This document shows positions 1-8,502 of a stretch of 64,000 nt of DNA, piece by piece (positions within the stretch are counted from its first letter, which is position 1; each line of letters starts with the position of its first letter). The stretch covers positions 186,001 to 250,000 of the forward strand of contig NZ_FOLQ01000002.1 in assembly GCF_900112365.1 (NCBI RefSeq), written 5' to 3'. The translations under genes and the position numbers were made by a program. Below the pieces are notes generated by a model. That model had not been told where the DNA came from and searched no databases. It worked only from the letters and a program-made list of their open reading frames with translations. This stretch comes from Spirosoma endophyticum. Its GTDB lineage: Bacteria; Bacteroidota; Bacteroidia; Cytophagales; Spirosomataceae.

Positions 1-2
1 GC

Positions 3-455
3 GCATCCGCTGCTTATATGTCGGCCTGTATTATTGTGGCGCAACTGGTCATGATTCCGGTTAGTAATATCACGGGGCGATTAGCACCCAAAGGCCGTAA
101 GAACTTACTACTCATTGGGTTCGCCGTATTACCCATTCGTGGACTGCTCTACACGATGACCAACGATCCGGTCTTGCTGGTCGCTATTCAGATTCTGGAT
201 GGTGTAGGTGCCGGTACGTTTGGGGTGCTGTCTATCCTGATCGTTTCCGATCTGACCAAAGGAAGTGGCCTCTTCAATACGACGCAGGGGGCAATTGCTA
301 CCGCGATTGGGCTGGGGGCCTCTCTCAGCAATGCCTTCGCCGGAAGTATCGTCCAGCGGGCTGGTTATACTACGGCTTTCCTGACCCTATCGGGTATTGC
401 GTTGGCTGCGCTGGCCGTGTTGTGGTTACTGGTACCAGAAACGAAAGTAGAGTAG
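3..455 (+). CDS. MFS transporter, C-terminal part (cut by window edge)
   Basis: The last 150 or so residues of a membrane transporter whose start lies before the window; the frame is already open at base 3. The visible part is a run of hydrophobic helices with short loops. A basic loop (GRLAPKGRKN) sits where MFS proteins carry the loop between helices, and a glycine-rich helix (DGVGAGTFGVLSIL) and a final helix ending LLVPETKVE follow, as in MFS drug or metabolite exporters. Substrate cannot be told. It ends 6 bases from the convergent heptose epimerase gene, leaving no room for a separate terminator. Confidence 0.75.
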   Translation, partial: ASAAYMSACIIVAQLVMIPVSNITGRLAPKGRKNLLLIGFAVLPIRGLLYTMTNDPVLLVAIQILDGVGAGTFGVLSILIVSDLTKGSGLFNTTQGAIATAIGLGASLSNAFAGSIVQRAGYTTAFLTLSGIALAALAVLWLLVPETKVE

Positions 456-461
456 CGGTCT

Positions 462-1427
462 TTACAAATACGTATTCTGGTTCATGTAATTCTTCACGTA
501 ATCAGCAATGCCATCTTCAAGGGATGAGAACGGCCGATCGTACCCAATGGACCGAAGTTTGGCCATATTCGCCTGGGTGAAATACTGGTAATTGTCACGG
601 ATATCGGCGGGGGTGTCAATAAAGTCGATATCGGGTTCAAGGCCAAGCGCGTGAAATGTGTTGGTGGCCAAGTCGTGAAACGTACGAGCCTTGCCGCTAC
701 CGAGATTATAGATACCGGAGTTACGCCGGTGGTGCATTAAGAATGAACATACATCCACTACGTCCTTTACATAAATAAAATCACGCATCTGTTCGCCATC
801 GGCAAAGTCGGGATTATGCGACCGGAACAGTTTCATTTTTCCCGACTTCTGAATCTGCTGGAAGGTATGAAAAACTACCGATGCCATTCGGCCTTTGTGG
901 TATTCATTGGGACCATAGACGTTGAAAAATTTCAGTCCAGCCCAGAAAAACGGCTTTTGCTCCTGCTCCAGCGCCCAGATGTCGAACTCGTTTTTGGATT
1001 CCCCATACGGATTCAAGGGCTTCAATTGTGGGATCAGCGATTCATTATCGTCGTAGCCTAGCTCGCCCAACCCATACGTAGCAGCCGATGAGGCATAGAC
1101 GAGCGGTATTTGATACTCAATACAGCGTTTCCAGATTTGCTTGGAGTATTCGACGTTCAGATGCTCAAAAATCTGCCGATCAAACTCGGTCGTGTCCGTG
1201 CGGGCACCGATGTGAAAGATAAACTCAACTTCCTGATAATTCTGGTCAAGCCACTCAAAAAACACTTCTCTATCTACCCGCTCCTGAATCCGTTTTCCGG
1301 CTAAGTTGGCTTCTTTTTCAGGATATGAAAAATCATCTACAGCAATGATAAAATTGAAATTTTCCTGATTCAGCTTACTGATCAAACAACTTCCAATAAA
1401 ACCGGCAGCTCCCGTAACGATAATCAT
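462..1427 (-). CDS. hldD: ADP-L-glycero-D-manno-heptose-6-epimerase
   Basis: An extended short-chain dehydrogenase/reductase that epimerises ADP-D-glycero-heptose to the L-glycero form used in the lipopolysaccharide inner core. With the start chosen here it is 321 residues, normal for the family. The NAD(P)-binding loop GAAGFIGS lies at residues 6-13, Ser113/Ser114 supply the catalytic serine region, and the YxxxK pair is Tyr141/Lys145 in NPYGESK. The frame is open for 46 more codons upstream (to 1565), but that part is not family-like, so the ATG at 1427 directly before IIVTGAAG is preferred. It is divergent from the QueD-like gene. It would act in the cytoplasm on the same LPS pathway as nearby lpxB. 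Confidence 0.9.
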   Translation of the reverse strand: MIIVTGAAGFIGSCLISKLNQENFNFIIAVDDFSYPEKEANLAGKRIQERVDREVFFEWLDQNYQEVEFIFHIGARTDTTEFDRQIFEHLNVEYSKQIWKRCIEYQIPLVYASSAATYGLGELGYDDNESLIPQLKPLNPYGESKNEFDIWALEQEQKPFFWAGLKFFNVYGPNEYHKGRMASVVFHTFQQIQKSGKMKLFRSHNPDFADGEQMRDFIYVKDVVDVCSFLMHHRRNSGIYNLGSGKARTFHDLATNTFHALGLEPDIDFIDTPADIRDNYQYFTQANMAKLRSIGYDRPFSSLEDGIADYVKNYMNQNTYL

Positions 1428-1632
1428 AAAGTGGTAGTGGTAAACGTGTTTATAGGATAAATCAAGTATTAATAGCTTGAAATGAAGCGAAATAAGCTGT
1501 AAAGATACAGGTTTTAAATTGGAGAAATGAATAGCGTTTTTGGTGATTAAATTGTGTTTTTCCAATATGGATTTTTCTTCGCTTTAGGTAGTCAGCCATT
1601 GATACTTGTTTTTATCACGGCTTAAGAGTGTG

Positions 1633-1640
1633 TACCTTTG
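1633..1640 (+). promoter_or_regulatory. Candidate Bacteroidota -7 element upstream of the QueD-like gene
   Basis: TACCTTTG fits the Bacteroidota -7 consensus TAnnTTTG, 55 bases before the ATG at 1696. A TTG at 1606-1608 could be part of a -33 element, though the 24-base spacing is a little long. Transcription has not been shown. Confidence 0.35.
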
Positions 1641-1695
1641 CAACCGATTTTTAACAACCGGCGTTTCTGGCAACCGCCCCATCTAAACCAGAAAA

Positions 1696-2112
1696 ATGGT
1701 CTATATTAACAGAATTGAACATTTTAACGCGGCTCACCGGCTCTATAACCCAGCTTGGTCGGAGGAACGTAACAAGGAAGTTTTTGGCCCCTGCGCCAAT
1801 GCGAACTGGCATGGTCATAATTTCGAATTGATCGTAACGGTCAAAGGGGAACCCGATCCTGACACCGGATTTGTGATTGACCTCAAAGTGTTGGGCGAGA
1901 TCATCAAAAATGAGGTGATCGAGAAAGTGGATCACAAAAACCTGAATCTAGATGTGGATTTCATGCAGGGCAAAATGGCCAGTTGCGAAATCTTCATCAT
2001 GGAAATCTGGAAGATCCTCGAACGGGCCCTTGAGCCCATCACCGAAGCTCATTTACACCAACTTCGGCTCTACGAAACTCCGAAGAATTTTGTCGATTTT
2101 TTTGGCGAGTAG
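1696..2112 (+). CDS. queD: 6-pyruvoyl-tetrahydropterin synthase / 6-carboxytetrahydropterin synthase family protein
   Basis: A 138-residue T-fold enzyme of the PTPS/QueD family, acting on 7,8-dihydroneopterin triphosphate for queuosine (QueD) or pterin synthesis. The zinc ligands are visible as His14 (FNAAHRL) and His39/His41 (NWHGHNF), and Cys33 in GPCANAN is the likely catalytic cysteine. A conserved glutamate lies near the C-terminus in LRLYETP. Length matches bacterial QueD. Without other queuosine genes nearby, QueD and PTPS cannot be separated. The TAG stop overlaps the first bases of the inverted repeat at 2110-2215. Confidence 0.85.
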   Translation: MVYINRIEHFNAAHRLYNPAWSEERNKEVFGPCANANWHGHNFELIVTVKGEPDPDTGFVIDLKVLGEIIKNEVIEKVDHKNLNLDVDFMQGKMASCEIFIMEIWKILERALEPITEAHLHQLRLYETPKNFVDFFGE

Positions 2113-2215
2113 AGACGCATAGTTGCCGGGGCCGCCCGTACGGCCTTCTTACACCGGACGGTTTGGCTGTCGCATAGGCGACCGCACGGGCGGCCCCGGC
2201 AATCATGCGTCTCTA
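2110..2215. repeat. 106-bp hairpin element with 30-bp inverted repeats
   Basis: The arms 2110-2139 and 2186-2215 are reverse complements with 2 mismatches. The outer ends read TAGAGACGCAT and ATGCGTCTCTA; inner parts are GC-rich (TTGCCGGGGCCGCCC). The 46-base middle carries no gene. It fills the gap between the QueD-like gene and lpxB, and the upstream TAG stop codon lies in its first three bases. The form is that of a short interspersed palindromic repeat or MITE, which may also act as a terminator or mRNA-stabilising stem. No target-site duplication is obvious. Confidence 0.7.
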
Positions 2216-2224
2216 GAATAGAAC

Positions 2225-3349
2225 ATGACTTACTATCTCATTGCCGGTGAACGCTCCGGCGACCTTCATGGTGCTAACCTGATTCGGGCTATCCGACAGC
2301 ATGATCTTGATGCGACGTGCCGGGCGTATGGTGGTGAGCAGATGGAAGCTGCCGGTGCTACGTTGGTACGCCATTATCGGGAGATGGCGTTTATGGGGTT
2401 TCTGGAAGTGGCGAAAAATCTCGGAACCATTCGCCGGATTATGCGTGAATGTCAGGCCGATTTGCTGGCTCACCGCCCTGATGCGCTTATTTTGATCGAC
2501 TATGCAGGTTTTAACTTGCGAATGGCCCGTTTTGCCAAAAAACACGGCATTCGGGTTTTCTATTACATCTCGCCGAAAGTGTGGGCCTGGAACCAACGCC
2601 GGGCGCTGAAAATAAAAGCGACCGTAAATCGGTTGTTTACGATTCTACCCTTCGAGACCGAGTTTTTTGCCAAATACGATTACAAAGTCGACTACGTTGG
2701 AAATCCGCTGCTCGACGCTCTCGCTGATTTTCGTCCCGATCCAGCTTTTCAGTCAAAGCTGGGGCTGAATGAGCAAGCGATTATAGCTTTACTACCGGGG
2801 AGCCGCCGTCAGGAGATCATATCCATACTGCCCAGTATGCTACGTTCCACCCGACAATTTCCCAACTACCGGTTTGTCGTTGGAACGGTTAGTAATCTGC
2901 CGGACGATTTATACGACGGCTTGTTAGCTGACTATCCCGATGTACTACGCATCAGTGATGCTGCTTATGACCTGTTACATATTTCTACAGCCGCGCTTGT
3001 TACGTCCGGCACAGCTACGCTCGAAACTGCGCTATTGAATGTACCGCAGGTGGTGTGCTACAAAACCACCGGCGTTTCTTATTTCATTGCCAAACGACTT
3101 ATTGCTGTGCCGTTTATCTCGCTTGTAAATCTGATTGCCGGGCATGAAGTAGTCAAGGAGTTAATTCAAAGCGACCTCACAATCGACAACATAACTACTG
3201 AGCTGAAGGTCATTTTGCCCAGTAGCCCGCGCCGGGGTGTCCAGCTAGCGGGCTACGCTGAGGTGCAGCAAAAAATGGGCGAGCCCGGTGCTTCAGAACG
3301 GGCAGGACGCTTAATGGTCGATGACCTTCTTACAATAAAAAATAAGTAG
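2225..3349 (+). CDS. lpxB: Lipid-A-disaccharide synthase
   Basis: A GT19 glycosyltransferase joining UDP-2,3-diacylglucosamine to lipid X to make the lipid A disaccharide at the inner face of the cytoplasmic membrane. The 374 residues open with the family N-terminus YYLIAGERSGDLHGANLI and contain the expected blocks PDALILIDYAGFNLRMA, YYISPKVWAWNQRR, VGNPLLDAL, ALLPGSRRQEI and LVTSGTATLETALLNVPQVV. Length and motif order are normal and nothing is missing. The start ATG lies 10 bases after the inverted repeat at 2110-2215. Confidence 0.93.
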   Translation: MTYYLIAGERSGDLHGANLIRAIRQHDLDATCRAYGGEQMEAAGATLVRHYREMAFMGFLEVAKNLGTIRRIMRECQADLLAHRPDALILIDYAGFNLRMARFAKKHGIRVFYYISPKVWAWNQRRALKIKATVNRLFTILPFETEFFAKYDYKVDYVGNPLLDALADFRPDPAFQSKLGLNEQAIIALLPGSRRQEIISILPSMLRSTRQFPNYRFVVGTVSNLPDDLYDGLLADYPDVLRISDAAYDLLHISTAALVTSGTATLETALLNVPQVVCYKTTGVSYFIAKRLIAVPFISLVNLIAGHEVVKELIQSDLTIDNITTELKVILPSSPRRGVQLAGYAEVQQKMGEPGASERAGRLMVDDLLTIKNK

Positions 3350-3376
3350 GTGTGTCCGGGAAATTCCCTGATACAC

Positions 3377-3868
3377 CTACTTGCTGAAATAGTTGATTTT
3401 GTCGGTATCCGAATTGTTATTGATCGTTATCTCCCCACATCACTACCCGTAATAACAGCACTTACTGTAAGCGTTCCTTTTGTCGCAGCAGGGGTAGATA
3501 CACCATTCAGGCCAAAGGATAGTTTGCTTCCGACTCCGATTACCGTATTCGTGGTTAGTATATAGGCATCAGGATGGCTGGTAGCATCAAAAGTCGGCAT
3601 TGGTCATGGTAACAAATTCTGTACCAGCCAGCTCACCCATAACGTAATTGGATAGACCTGGTCCCTGACCCTGACCAAGCGGAACGCGGCTCCGTAAATC
3701 AGGCAGGGCAAAGGTGGTCTGTCCATTGCCACCGTAGGTAGTTCCCAGCAATGAAAACAAGGCGGTATTTTGTGCGATAGATAATAGCGATCCATCACAG
3801 ACAGCCCAGCCACGTGGGAGAAAACCGAAGCCAAACCGGGCAATCATACCAAGAAATGGGTCATTCAT
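3377..3868 (-). pseudogene. Broken gene: phage-tail collar domain joined to a secreted-protein C-terminal domain
   Basis: The first 93 codons (3868 to 3587) encode a clear tail-collar (microcystin-dependent protein) domain, with APxGW-like LPRGWAVCDG, ALFSLLGTTYGG, FALPDLRSRVPLG and GPGLSNYVMGELAGTE; the frame stops soon after. Just downstream, in another frame, about 3598 to 3430 encodes a stretch ending GVGSKLSFGLNG...GTLTVSAVITGSDVG, and after one more shift 3434 to 3377 reads EITINNNSDTDKINYFSK then TAG. This resembles the last 70 residues of the genes at 49460 and 55208. Both breaks lie at homopolymers: one base too many in the A4 run at 3589-3592 (T4 on the coding strand) and one too few at 3433-3436. 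Correcting both gives a single open frame. So it is either a decayed chimeric gene or an intact one with two sequencing errors. Confidence 0.7.
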
Positions 3869-4216
3869 GAGAGTAATTGGCTAAAAAGAGGAAGTAAAGA
3901 GTTTACTTGCCAATTGACGTTTAGCCGGGAAATGGATCATTTCCTGCTTGTCAATGACCTGACAAAGGTGGGGTATGAGGAGAGGAGTGACGCTCAAATT
4001 TCAGACAATGATGATCACTTTTCGGATATCATTATCTCAGCGTTCAACTAAGAAAAGCAGACAGTGGGAGCGAAGTATACACAGGAGACTTACAAACCAG
4101 ACTTTTGGGTCATGTATGATACAGTGACGTATCAATTGAAGTGGTTTCTCTTAGTTTTAATGAGGGTTATCTTTACTTTCGTCCATAAAATAAAAAATTA
4201 GGCTTGGCAGTCGCCC
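3869..4216. other. Intergenic stretch without recognised gene
   Basis: The 348 bases lie between the divergent broken collar gene and the Nudix regulator gene. They are AT-rich and must hold the regulator promoter. TACTTTCG about 50 bases before the ATG at 4217 differs by one base from the TAnnTTTG -7 consensus. No gene or convincing repeat was seen. Confidence 0.4.
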
Positions 4217-4903
4217 ATGTTAGATCAGTACAAACAGCAGCATCCCTATTTACTGGCCCTTGATTCCATTATTTTTGGATTCGATGGTGAAAGCTTAAAG
4301 GTCCTATTGGTTAAACGTGGGGTAGAAGAAAAAACCTGGTCGCTGATGGGGGGGTGGTTACAGCCTGATGAGGGCCTCGAACAAGCCGCGGCCCGTATCC
4401 TGTTTGAACTTACCGGGCTAACCAATGTGTATCTTGAACAATTATTTGCCTTTGGCGATCCACATCGTGATCCGATTGTCCGCACCATATCGGTAGCTTA
4501 CTTCTCATTAGTTAAAGTTGCGGACTATGAGTCGAAAATTTCGGAGACGTTTCAGGCTCAGTGGTTTTCAATCTACGACTTGCCTCCTTTACTTTTCGAT
4601 CACGGTGACATGGTTAAACTGGCAATAAGACGGTTACGCTATAAAGCGGCACAGCACCCCATCGGTTTTGAACTGTTACCCGATAAATTTACGATCCCCC
4701 AATTGAAGAAACTGTACGACGCTATCTACAACACAGACTTTGATAAGCGTAACTTCAGCCGGAAAATTCTTTCAACGAATCTGTTGATCAAGCTCGATGA
4801 GAAACAGAAGGGATTCTCGAAACGTGGGGCATACTACTATCAGGTTGATATGGCTAAGTATCAGCAGACTACCGACTCCTTTTTAAATTTTATTCCTTCC
4901 TGA
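4217..4903 (+). CDS. Nudix-fold transcriptional regulator of pentose use (AraR/NrtR-like)
   Basis: A 228-residue protein with an N-terminal Nudix-homology domain (about 1-145) and a C-terminal winged-helix domain (about 150-225, FTIPQLKKLYDAIY...NFSRKIL). This is the layout of NrtR-family repressors, including the Nudix-type AraR known from Bacteroides. The Nudix box starts normally with Gly46, Glu52 and Arg60 but has Ile61 and Leu65 where the catalytic enzyme has glutamates, keeping only Glu64 and Gly67. Hydrolase activity is therefore unlikely, and the domain probably senses a sugar. The neighbouring xylose isomerase and the palindrome at 5010-5034 suggest it controls xylose or arabinose genes. 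The effector itself is inferred. Confidence 0.85.
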   Translation: MLDQYKQQHPYLLALDSIIFGFDGESLKVLLVKRGVEEKTWSLMGGWLQPDEGLEQAAARILFELTGLTNVYLEQLFAFGDPHRDPIVRTISVAYFSLVKVADYESKISETFQAQWFSIYDLPPLLFDHGDMVKLAIRRLRYKAAQHPIGFELLPDKFTIPQLKKLYDAIYNTDFDKRNFSRKILSTNLLIKLDEKQKGFSKRGAYYYQVDMAKYQQTTDSFLNFIPS

Positions 4904-5009
4904 TTAACTTTGTGGCCTGAGCTTCTTGCAGGGCTGGTTCCAGGTTTCTCTCAGAACCTATCACCAAGCTATTTTGTAAAAATTTTGTGTGTCGATTTGA
5001 CATTTAAAA

Positions 5010-5034
5010 TATTAGTGTCAAATTTACACTAATA
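5010..5034. promoter_or_regulatory. 25-bp palindromic operator candidate before xylA
   Basis: Arms TATTAGTGT and ACACTAATA are perfect 9-bp reverse complements around an AT-rich 7-base centre (CAAATTT). It lies 117 bases before the xylA ATG and 107 bases after the Nudix regulator gene. A weaker TGTC-N5-GACA dyad lies close upstream at 4990-5002. Symmetry and position suit a dimeric winged-helix repressor, most simply the adjacent regulator. Confidence 0.6.
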
Positions 5035-5151
5035 AATCAACCGTCAGTATCAGCCGATTTTTAGCAGCGGATTTCCCGGCTACCCGTCTGTTGAATGCTC
5101 GTTTTGATTTTGTAAACCCAACGATAATTGTATAAAACCACTTATTAAATC

Positions 5152-6483
5152 ATGTCGACGATCACATTAGGCGATCAGGAATATTTTAAAGGCATTGGTG
5201 CTATTGGCTACGAAGGCCCTAAATCCAAAAACCCGTTAGCCTTCAAATGGTACAACCCCGACTTAGTTATCGGCGGAAAAACCCTGCGCGAACAGTTGCG
5301 CTTTGCCATCAGCTACTGGCACACTTTCTGCGGAACTGGTGGCGATCCCTTTGGCCCCGGCACCCGCGTTTTTGCCTGGGATCAGGATAACGATGCCAAT
5401 GTGCGAGCCCGGCTGAAAATGGATGCGGCCTTTGAATTTTTTACCAAAATTGGCGCACCCTATTATTGTTTCCATGACATCGATCTGGTCGATGAGGGCT
5501 CGTCGGCAAGTGAGTATGAAAGTCGGTTGCAGAAGATCGTTGAGTATGGCAAGCAGAAACAGCAGGCAAGTGGAGTGAAGCTGCTGTGGGGTACGGCCAA
5601 CGTATTCTCGAACCCGCGCTACATGAACGGAGCATCGACCAACCCGGATTTTTCCGTGCTGGCTTATGCTGGAACGCAGGTGAAAAACGCCATCGATGCG
5701 ACTATCGCGTTAGGGGGCGAAAACTACGTGTTCTGGGGTGGGCGGGAAGGCTATATGTCGCTGCTGAACACCAATATGAAGCGGGAGGTCGAACACCTGG
5801 CTAAGTTCCTGACCATCGCCCGGGATTATGCCCGTAAGCAGGGTTTCAAAGGCACGTTTTTTATCGAACCCAAGCCGATGGAACCGACCAAGCATCAGTA
5901 CGATTACGATGCCGCTACGGTCATCGGCTTCCTGCGTCAGTACGGCCTGGATAAGGATTTTCAGTTGAATATCGAAGTTAACCACGCAACGCTGGCGGGC
6001 CATACGTTCGACCATGAATTGCAGGTTGCTGCTGATGCGGGGATGCTGGGTAGTATCGATGCCAATCGGGGCGATAACCAGAACGGCTGGGATACGGATC
6101 AGTTCCCGATTAACCTGTACGAACTAGTTGAAGCTGCGCTGGTGATTCATCAGGCAGGGGGCATCAAACCCGGTGGGATAAACTTCGATGCGAAAGTTCG
6201 CCGGAACTCGACCGATCTGGAAGACTTGTTCGTCGCTCACATCAGCGGCATGGATGCCTTCGCCCGTTCATTCATCGTGGCCGATGCCATTCTACAGGAT
6301 TCCGACTACCTGAAATTCCGCCAGGAACGGTATGCTTCGTTCGATAATGGTCAGGGGAAATCATTTGAGGACGGCTCGCTGACGCTGGAAGACCTGCGGA
6401 ACTACACACTCGAAAACGGCGAACCAAAACAACGTAGTGGCAAGCAGGAATGGCTCGAAAGCATCATCAATCAGTACATTTAA
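5152..6483 (+). CDS. xylA: Xylose isomerase
   Basis: Converts D-xylose to D-xylulose in the cytoplasm, the first step of isomerase-type xylose use. The 443-residue protein is of the long (class II) type. The catalytic pair His108/Asp111 is in YYCFHDIDL; metal-binding blocks are seen in [43 protein letters not shown] and GSIDANRGD. It opens the sugar-catabolic genes behind the Nudix regulator, with the palindrome at 5010-5034 in its promoter region. The transketolase genes follow after 70 bases. No xylulokinase gene accompanies it. Confidence 0.97.
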   Translation: MSTITLGDQEYFKGIGAIGYEGPKSKNPLAFKWYNPDLVIGGKTLREQLRFAISYWHTFCGTGGDPFGPGTRVFAWDQDNDANVRARLKMDAAFEFFTKIGAPYYCFHDIDLVDEGSSASEYESRLQKIVEYGKQKQQASGVKLLWGTANVFSNPRYMNGASTNPDFSVLAYAGTQVKNAIDATIALGGENYVFWGGREGYMSLLNTNMKREVEHLAKFLTIARDYARKQGFKGTFFIEPKPMEPTKHQYDYDAATVIGFLRQYGLDKDFQLNIEVNHATLAGHTFDHELQVAADAGMLGSIDANRGDNQNGWDTDQFPINLYELVEAALVIHQAGGIKPGGINFDAKVRRNSTDLEDLFVAHISGMDAFARSFIVADAILQDSDYLKFRQERYASFDNGQGKSFEDGSLTLEDLRNYTLENGEPKQRSGKQEWLESIINQYI

Positions 6484-6553
6484 CCTGGTTTCTCCAATCT
6501 TACCTCATGGTTTTTTTTAGCGATCATAAAAAAGTTAACCCGCTCCTTTCCGC

Positions 6554-7411
6554 ATGAAATCTACTGACTTAGAAAAAGTAGCCTCGCAGGTGCGTCGGGA
6601 CATTGTGCGCATGGTACATGGCGTGGCATCCGGGCATCCAGGCGGCTCCCTGGGTTGTACCGATTTGCTGGTCAGTCTGTATTTTGAGGCAATGGACCTG
6701 AAAACGGATGAGCAGGATTCGGTCGTGTTCGATATGAGCGGTTCGGGCGAAGACATGTTCTTTTTGTCTAACGGGCATATTTCGCCGGTGCTGTACTCCG
6801 TTCTGGCACGTCGGGGGTACTTCCCGGTTTCGGAACTCGCTACGTTCCGCAAACTGGATTCCCGTTTGCAGGGGCACCCGGCCACCGCCGAACATCTACC
6901 GGGTATCCGCATTGCATCGGGGTCGCTGGGACAGGGGCTTTCGGCAGCCGCTGGAGCTGCCTATGGTAAAAAACTGCGTAAAGATCCTCATCTGGTTTAC
7001 TGCCTGATGGGCGATGGCGAACAGCAGGAGGGGCAAATCTGGGAAGCTGCCTCGTTTATTCCGCACCGGCAACTTGACAACCTGATTGCGTTTGTCGATT
7101 TCAACGGGCAGCAAATCGACGGGCCAACGGATGTTGTACTGAATAATCGGGACCTGGGTAAAAAATATGAAGCCTTTGGCTGGACGGTACTGCACATGGA
7201 TGGGAACGACCTGACCGATGTAGCAGCAACGCTGAAAAAAGCGAAACAGGCTTCGGGCAAAGGGTCACCGATTTGCATCATCATGAAAACCGAAATGGGG
7301 CAGGGCGTCGATTTTATGATGCATACTCACAAATGGCACGGAACCGCGCCCAACAACGAACAGTTGGCGGCAGCATTGGCTCAACTGGACGAAACCCTCG
7401 GTGATTACTAA
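6554..7411 (+). CDS. Transketolase, N-terminal (thiamine diphosphate-binding) subunit
   Basis: Half of a two-subunit transketolase moving two-carbon units between pentose and triose phosphates. The 285 residues hold the ThDP/Mg site GDG at 153-155 (LMGDGEQQEGQIWEA) with Asn184 completing the GDG-N motif. GHPGGSLG near residue 28 and the GSLGQGLSAAAG block near 123 are also typical. It lies 12 bases before the C-terminal subunit gene, clearly one operon. Linkage to xylA makes sense, since xylulose 5-phosphate is a transketolase substrate. Confidence 0.93.
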   Translation: MKSTDLEKVASQVRRDIVRMVHGVASGHPGGSLGCTDLLVSLYFEAMDLKTDEQDSVVFDMSGSGEDMFFLSNGHISPVLYSVLARRGYFPVSELATFRKLDSRLQGHPATAEHLPGIRIASGSLGQGLSAAAGAAYGKKLRKDPHLVYCLMGDGEQQEGQIWEAASFIPHRQLDNLIAFVDFNGQQIDGPTDVVLNNRDLGKKYEAFGWTVLHMDGNDLTDVAATLKKAKQASGKGSPICIIMKTEMGQGVDFMMHTHKWHGTAPNNEQLAAALAQLDETLGDY

Positions 7412-7423
7412 CCCCGACGCAAC

Positions 7424-8380
7424 ATGAGAACCTACACATTTACCGAAAAGAAAGATACCCGGTCCGGTTTTGGCGCGGGCATGGCCGAACTGGGCCGGAA
7501 AAATCCCGATGTTGTGGCCTTATGCGCTGATCTGGTTGCTTCGCTCAAACTCGATACGTTCATCAAAGAAAACCCGGAGCGCTTTATTCAATGCGGGATC
7601 GCCGAAGCCAACATGATCGGTGTGGCGGCTGGCCTGACGTTGAGCGGTCTGATTCCATTCGCAACGACCTTCGCCAATTTTGGTTCCAGCCGGGTATACG
7701 ACCAAATTCGACAGGCTGTGGCGTATTCGAACAAGAACGTCAAAATCTGCGTCTCGCACGCTGGCCTGACGCTGGGTGAAGATGGCGCTACCCACCAGGT
7801 GCTGGAAGACATCGGCATGATGAAATCGTTGCCCGGTATGACCGTTATCAATCCCTGCGATTTCAATCAGACCAAAGCGGCCACCATCGCCATTGCCGAC
7901 TACGAAGGGCCGGTTTATCTGCGGTTTGGCCGACCGGTAGTTCCCAATTTCACGCCTGCCGATCAGCCGTTTGAGATTGGAAAAGCCATCGTGCTGAATG
8001 AGGGAGCTGACGTATCGATTTTCGCTACGGGTCACCTGGTCTGGCAGGCACTGGAAGCGGGTAAGTTACTGGTCGAGCAGGGTATCGATGCGGAAATCAT
8101 TAATATTCATACGATCAAGCCATTGGATAAAGAAGCGATTCTCAAATCGATTTACAAAACGGGCTGCGCCGTTACGGCTGAAGAACACCAGATGAATGGT
8201 GGATTGGGCGATAGCGTAGCGCAGGTTTTGTCCTTAAATCATCCGGCTCCGCTGGAAATGGTAGCTGTGAACGATTCGTTTGGGGAAAGTGGCACGCCGG
8301 ACCAGCTTATGGAAAAATATGGGTTAACGGCAGCTTCCATTGTGGCTAAAGCACTAGCGGTTATTCAGCGGAAGAAGTAA
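7424..8380 (+). CDS. Transketolase, C-terminal (pyrimidine-binding) subunit
   Basis: The partner of the preceding gene, 318 residues. It contains the pyrimidine-binding domain with the activating glutamate in RFIQCGIAEANMIGVAAGL, the ATTFANFGSSRVYDQIRQ block, HAGLTLGEDGATHQVLEDIG, and a C-terminal transketolase domain from about residue 190 (VSIFATGHLVWQALEA, TAEEHQMNGGLGDSVAQ). Split transketolases are common, and together the two products equal one full-length enzyme. A hairpin at 8478-8502 follows about 100 bases after the stop. Confidence 0.93.
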   Translation: MRTYTFTEKKDTRSGFGAGMAELGRKNPDVVALCADLVASLKLDTFIKENPERFIQCGIAEANMIGVAAGLTLSGLIPFATTFANFGSSRVYDQIRQAVAYSNKNVKICVSHAGLTLGEDGATHQVLEDIGMMKSLPGMTVINPCDFNQTKAATIAIADYEGPVYLRFGRPVVPNFTPADQPFEIGKAIVLNEGADVSIFATGHLVWQALEAGKLLVEQGIDAEIINIHTIKPLDKEAILKSIYKTGCAVTAEEHQMNGGLGDSVAQVLSLNHPAPLEMVAVNDSFGESGTPDQLMEKYGLTAASIVAKALAVIQRKK

Positions 8381-8477
8381 TTAAGATTAACCTTAGGCCA
8401 GTTTGAATCCTGCTATAAATAATATTGTGCGGCTAGTATTGCCGACATACATTTCACCATAGGTTAGTAATCTGTAA

Positions 8478-8502
8478 AGCTCCACTGGAATCCAGTGGAG
8501 CT
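8478..8502 (+). terminator. Hairpin terminator candidate after the transketolase genes
   Basis: A perfect 11-bp stem (AGCTCCACTGG with CCAGTGGAGCT) closes over a 3-base AAT loop and is followed by ATTCTTA, a weak T-tract. It ends the xylose module before the sigma-factor gene. Confidence 0.6.

Noticed and set aside
1428..1565. N-terminal extension of the heptose epimerase
   Set aside because: The Rossmann strand IIVTGAAG must sit at the very N-terminus in this family; the extra 46 residues are AT-rich non-coding DNA read through.
3350..3565. 71-codon plus-strand frame after lpxB
   Set aside because: It is antisense to the broken C-terminal domain on the minus strand, which has clear similarity to two other genes; the plus frame has no family pattern.
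3587..3868. Prophage remnant
   Set aside because: The collar domain alone, without other phage genes, is common in bacterial genomes outside prophages.
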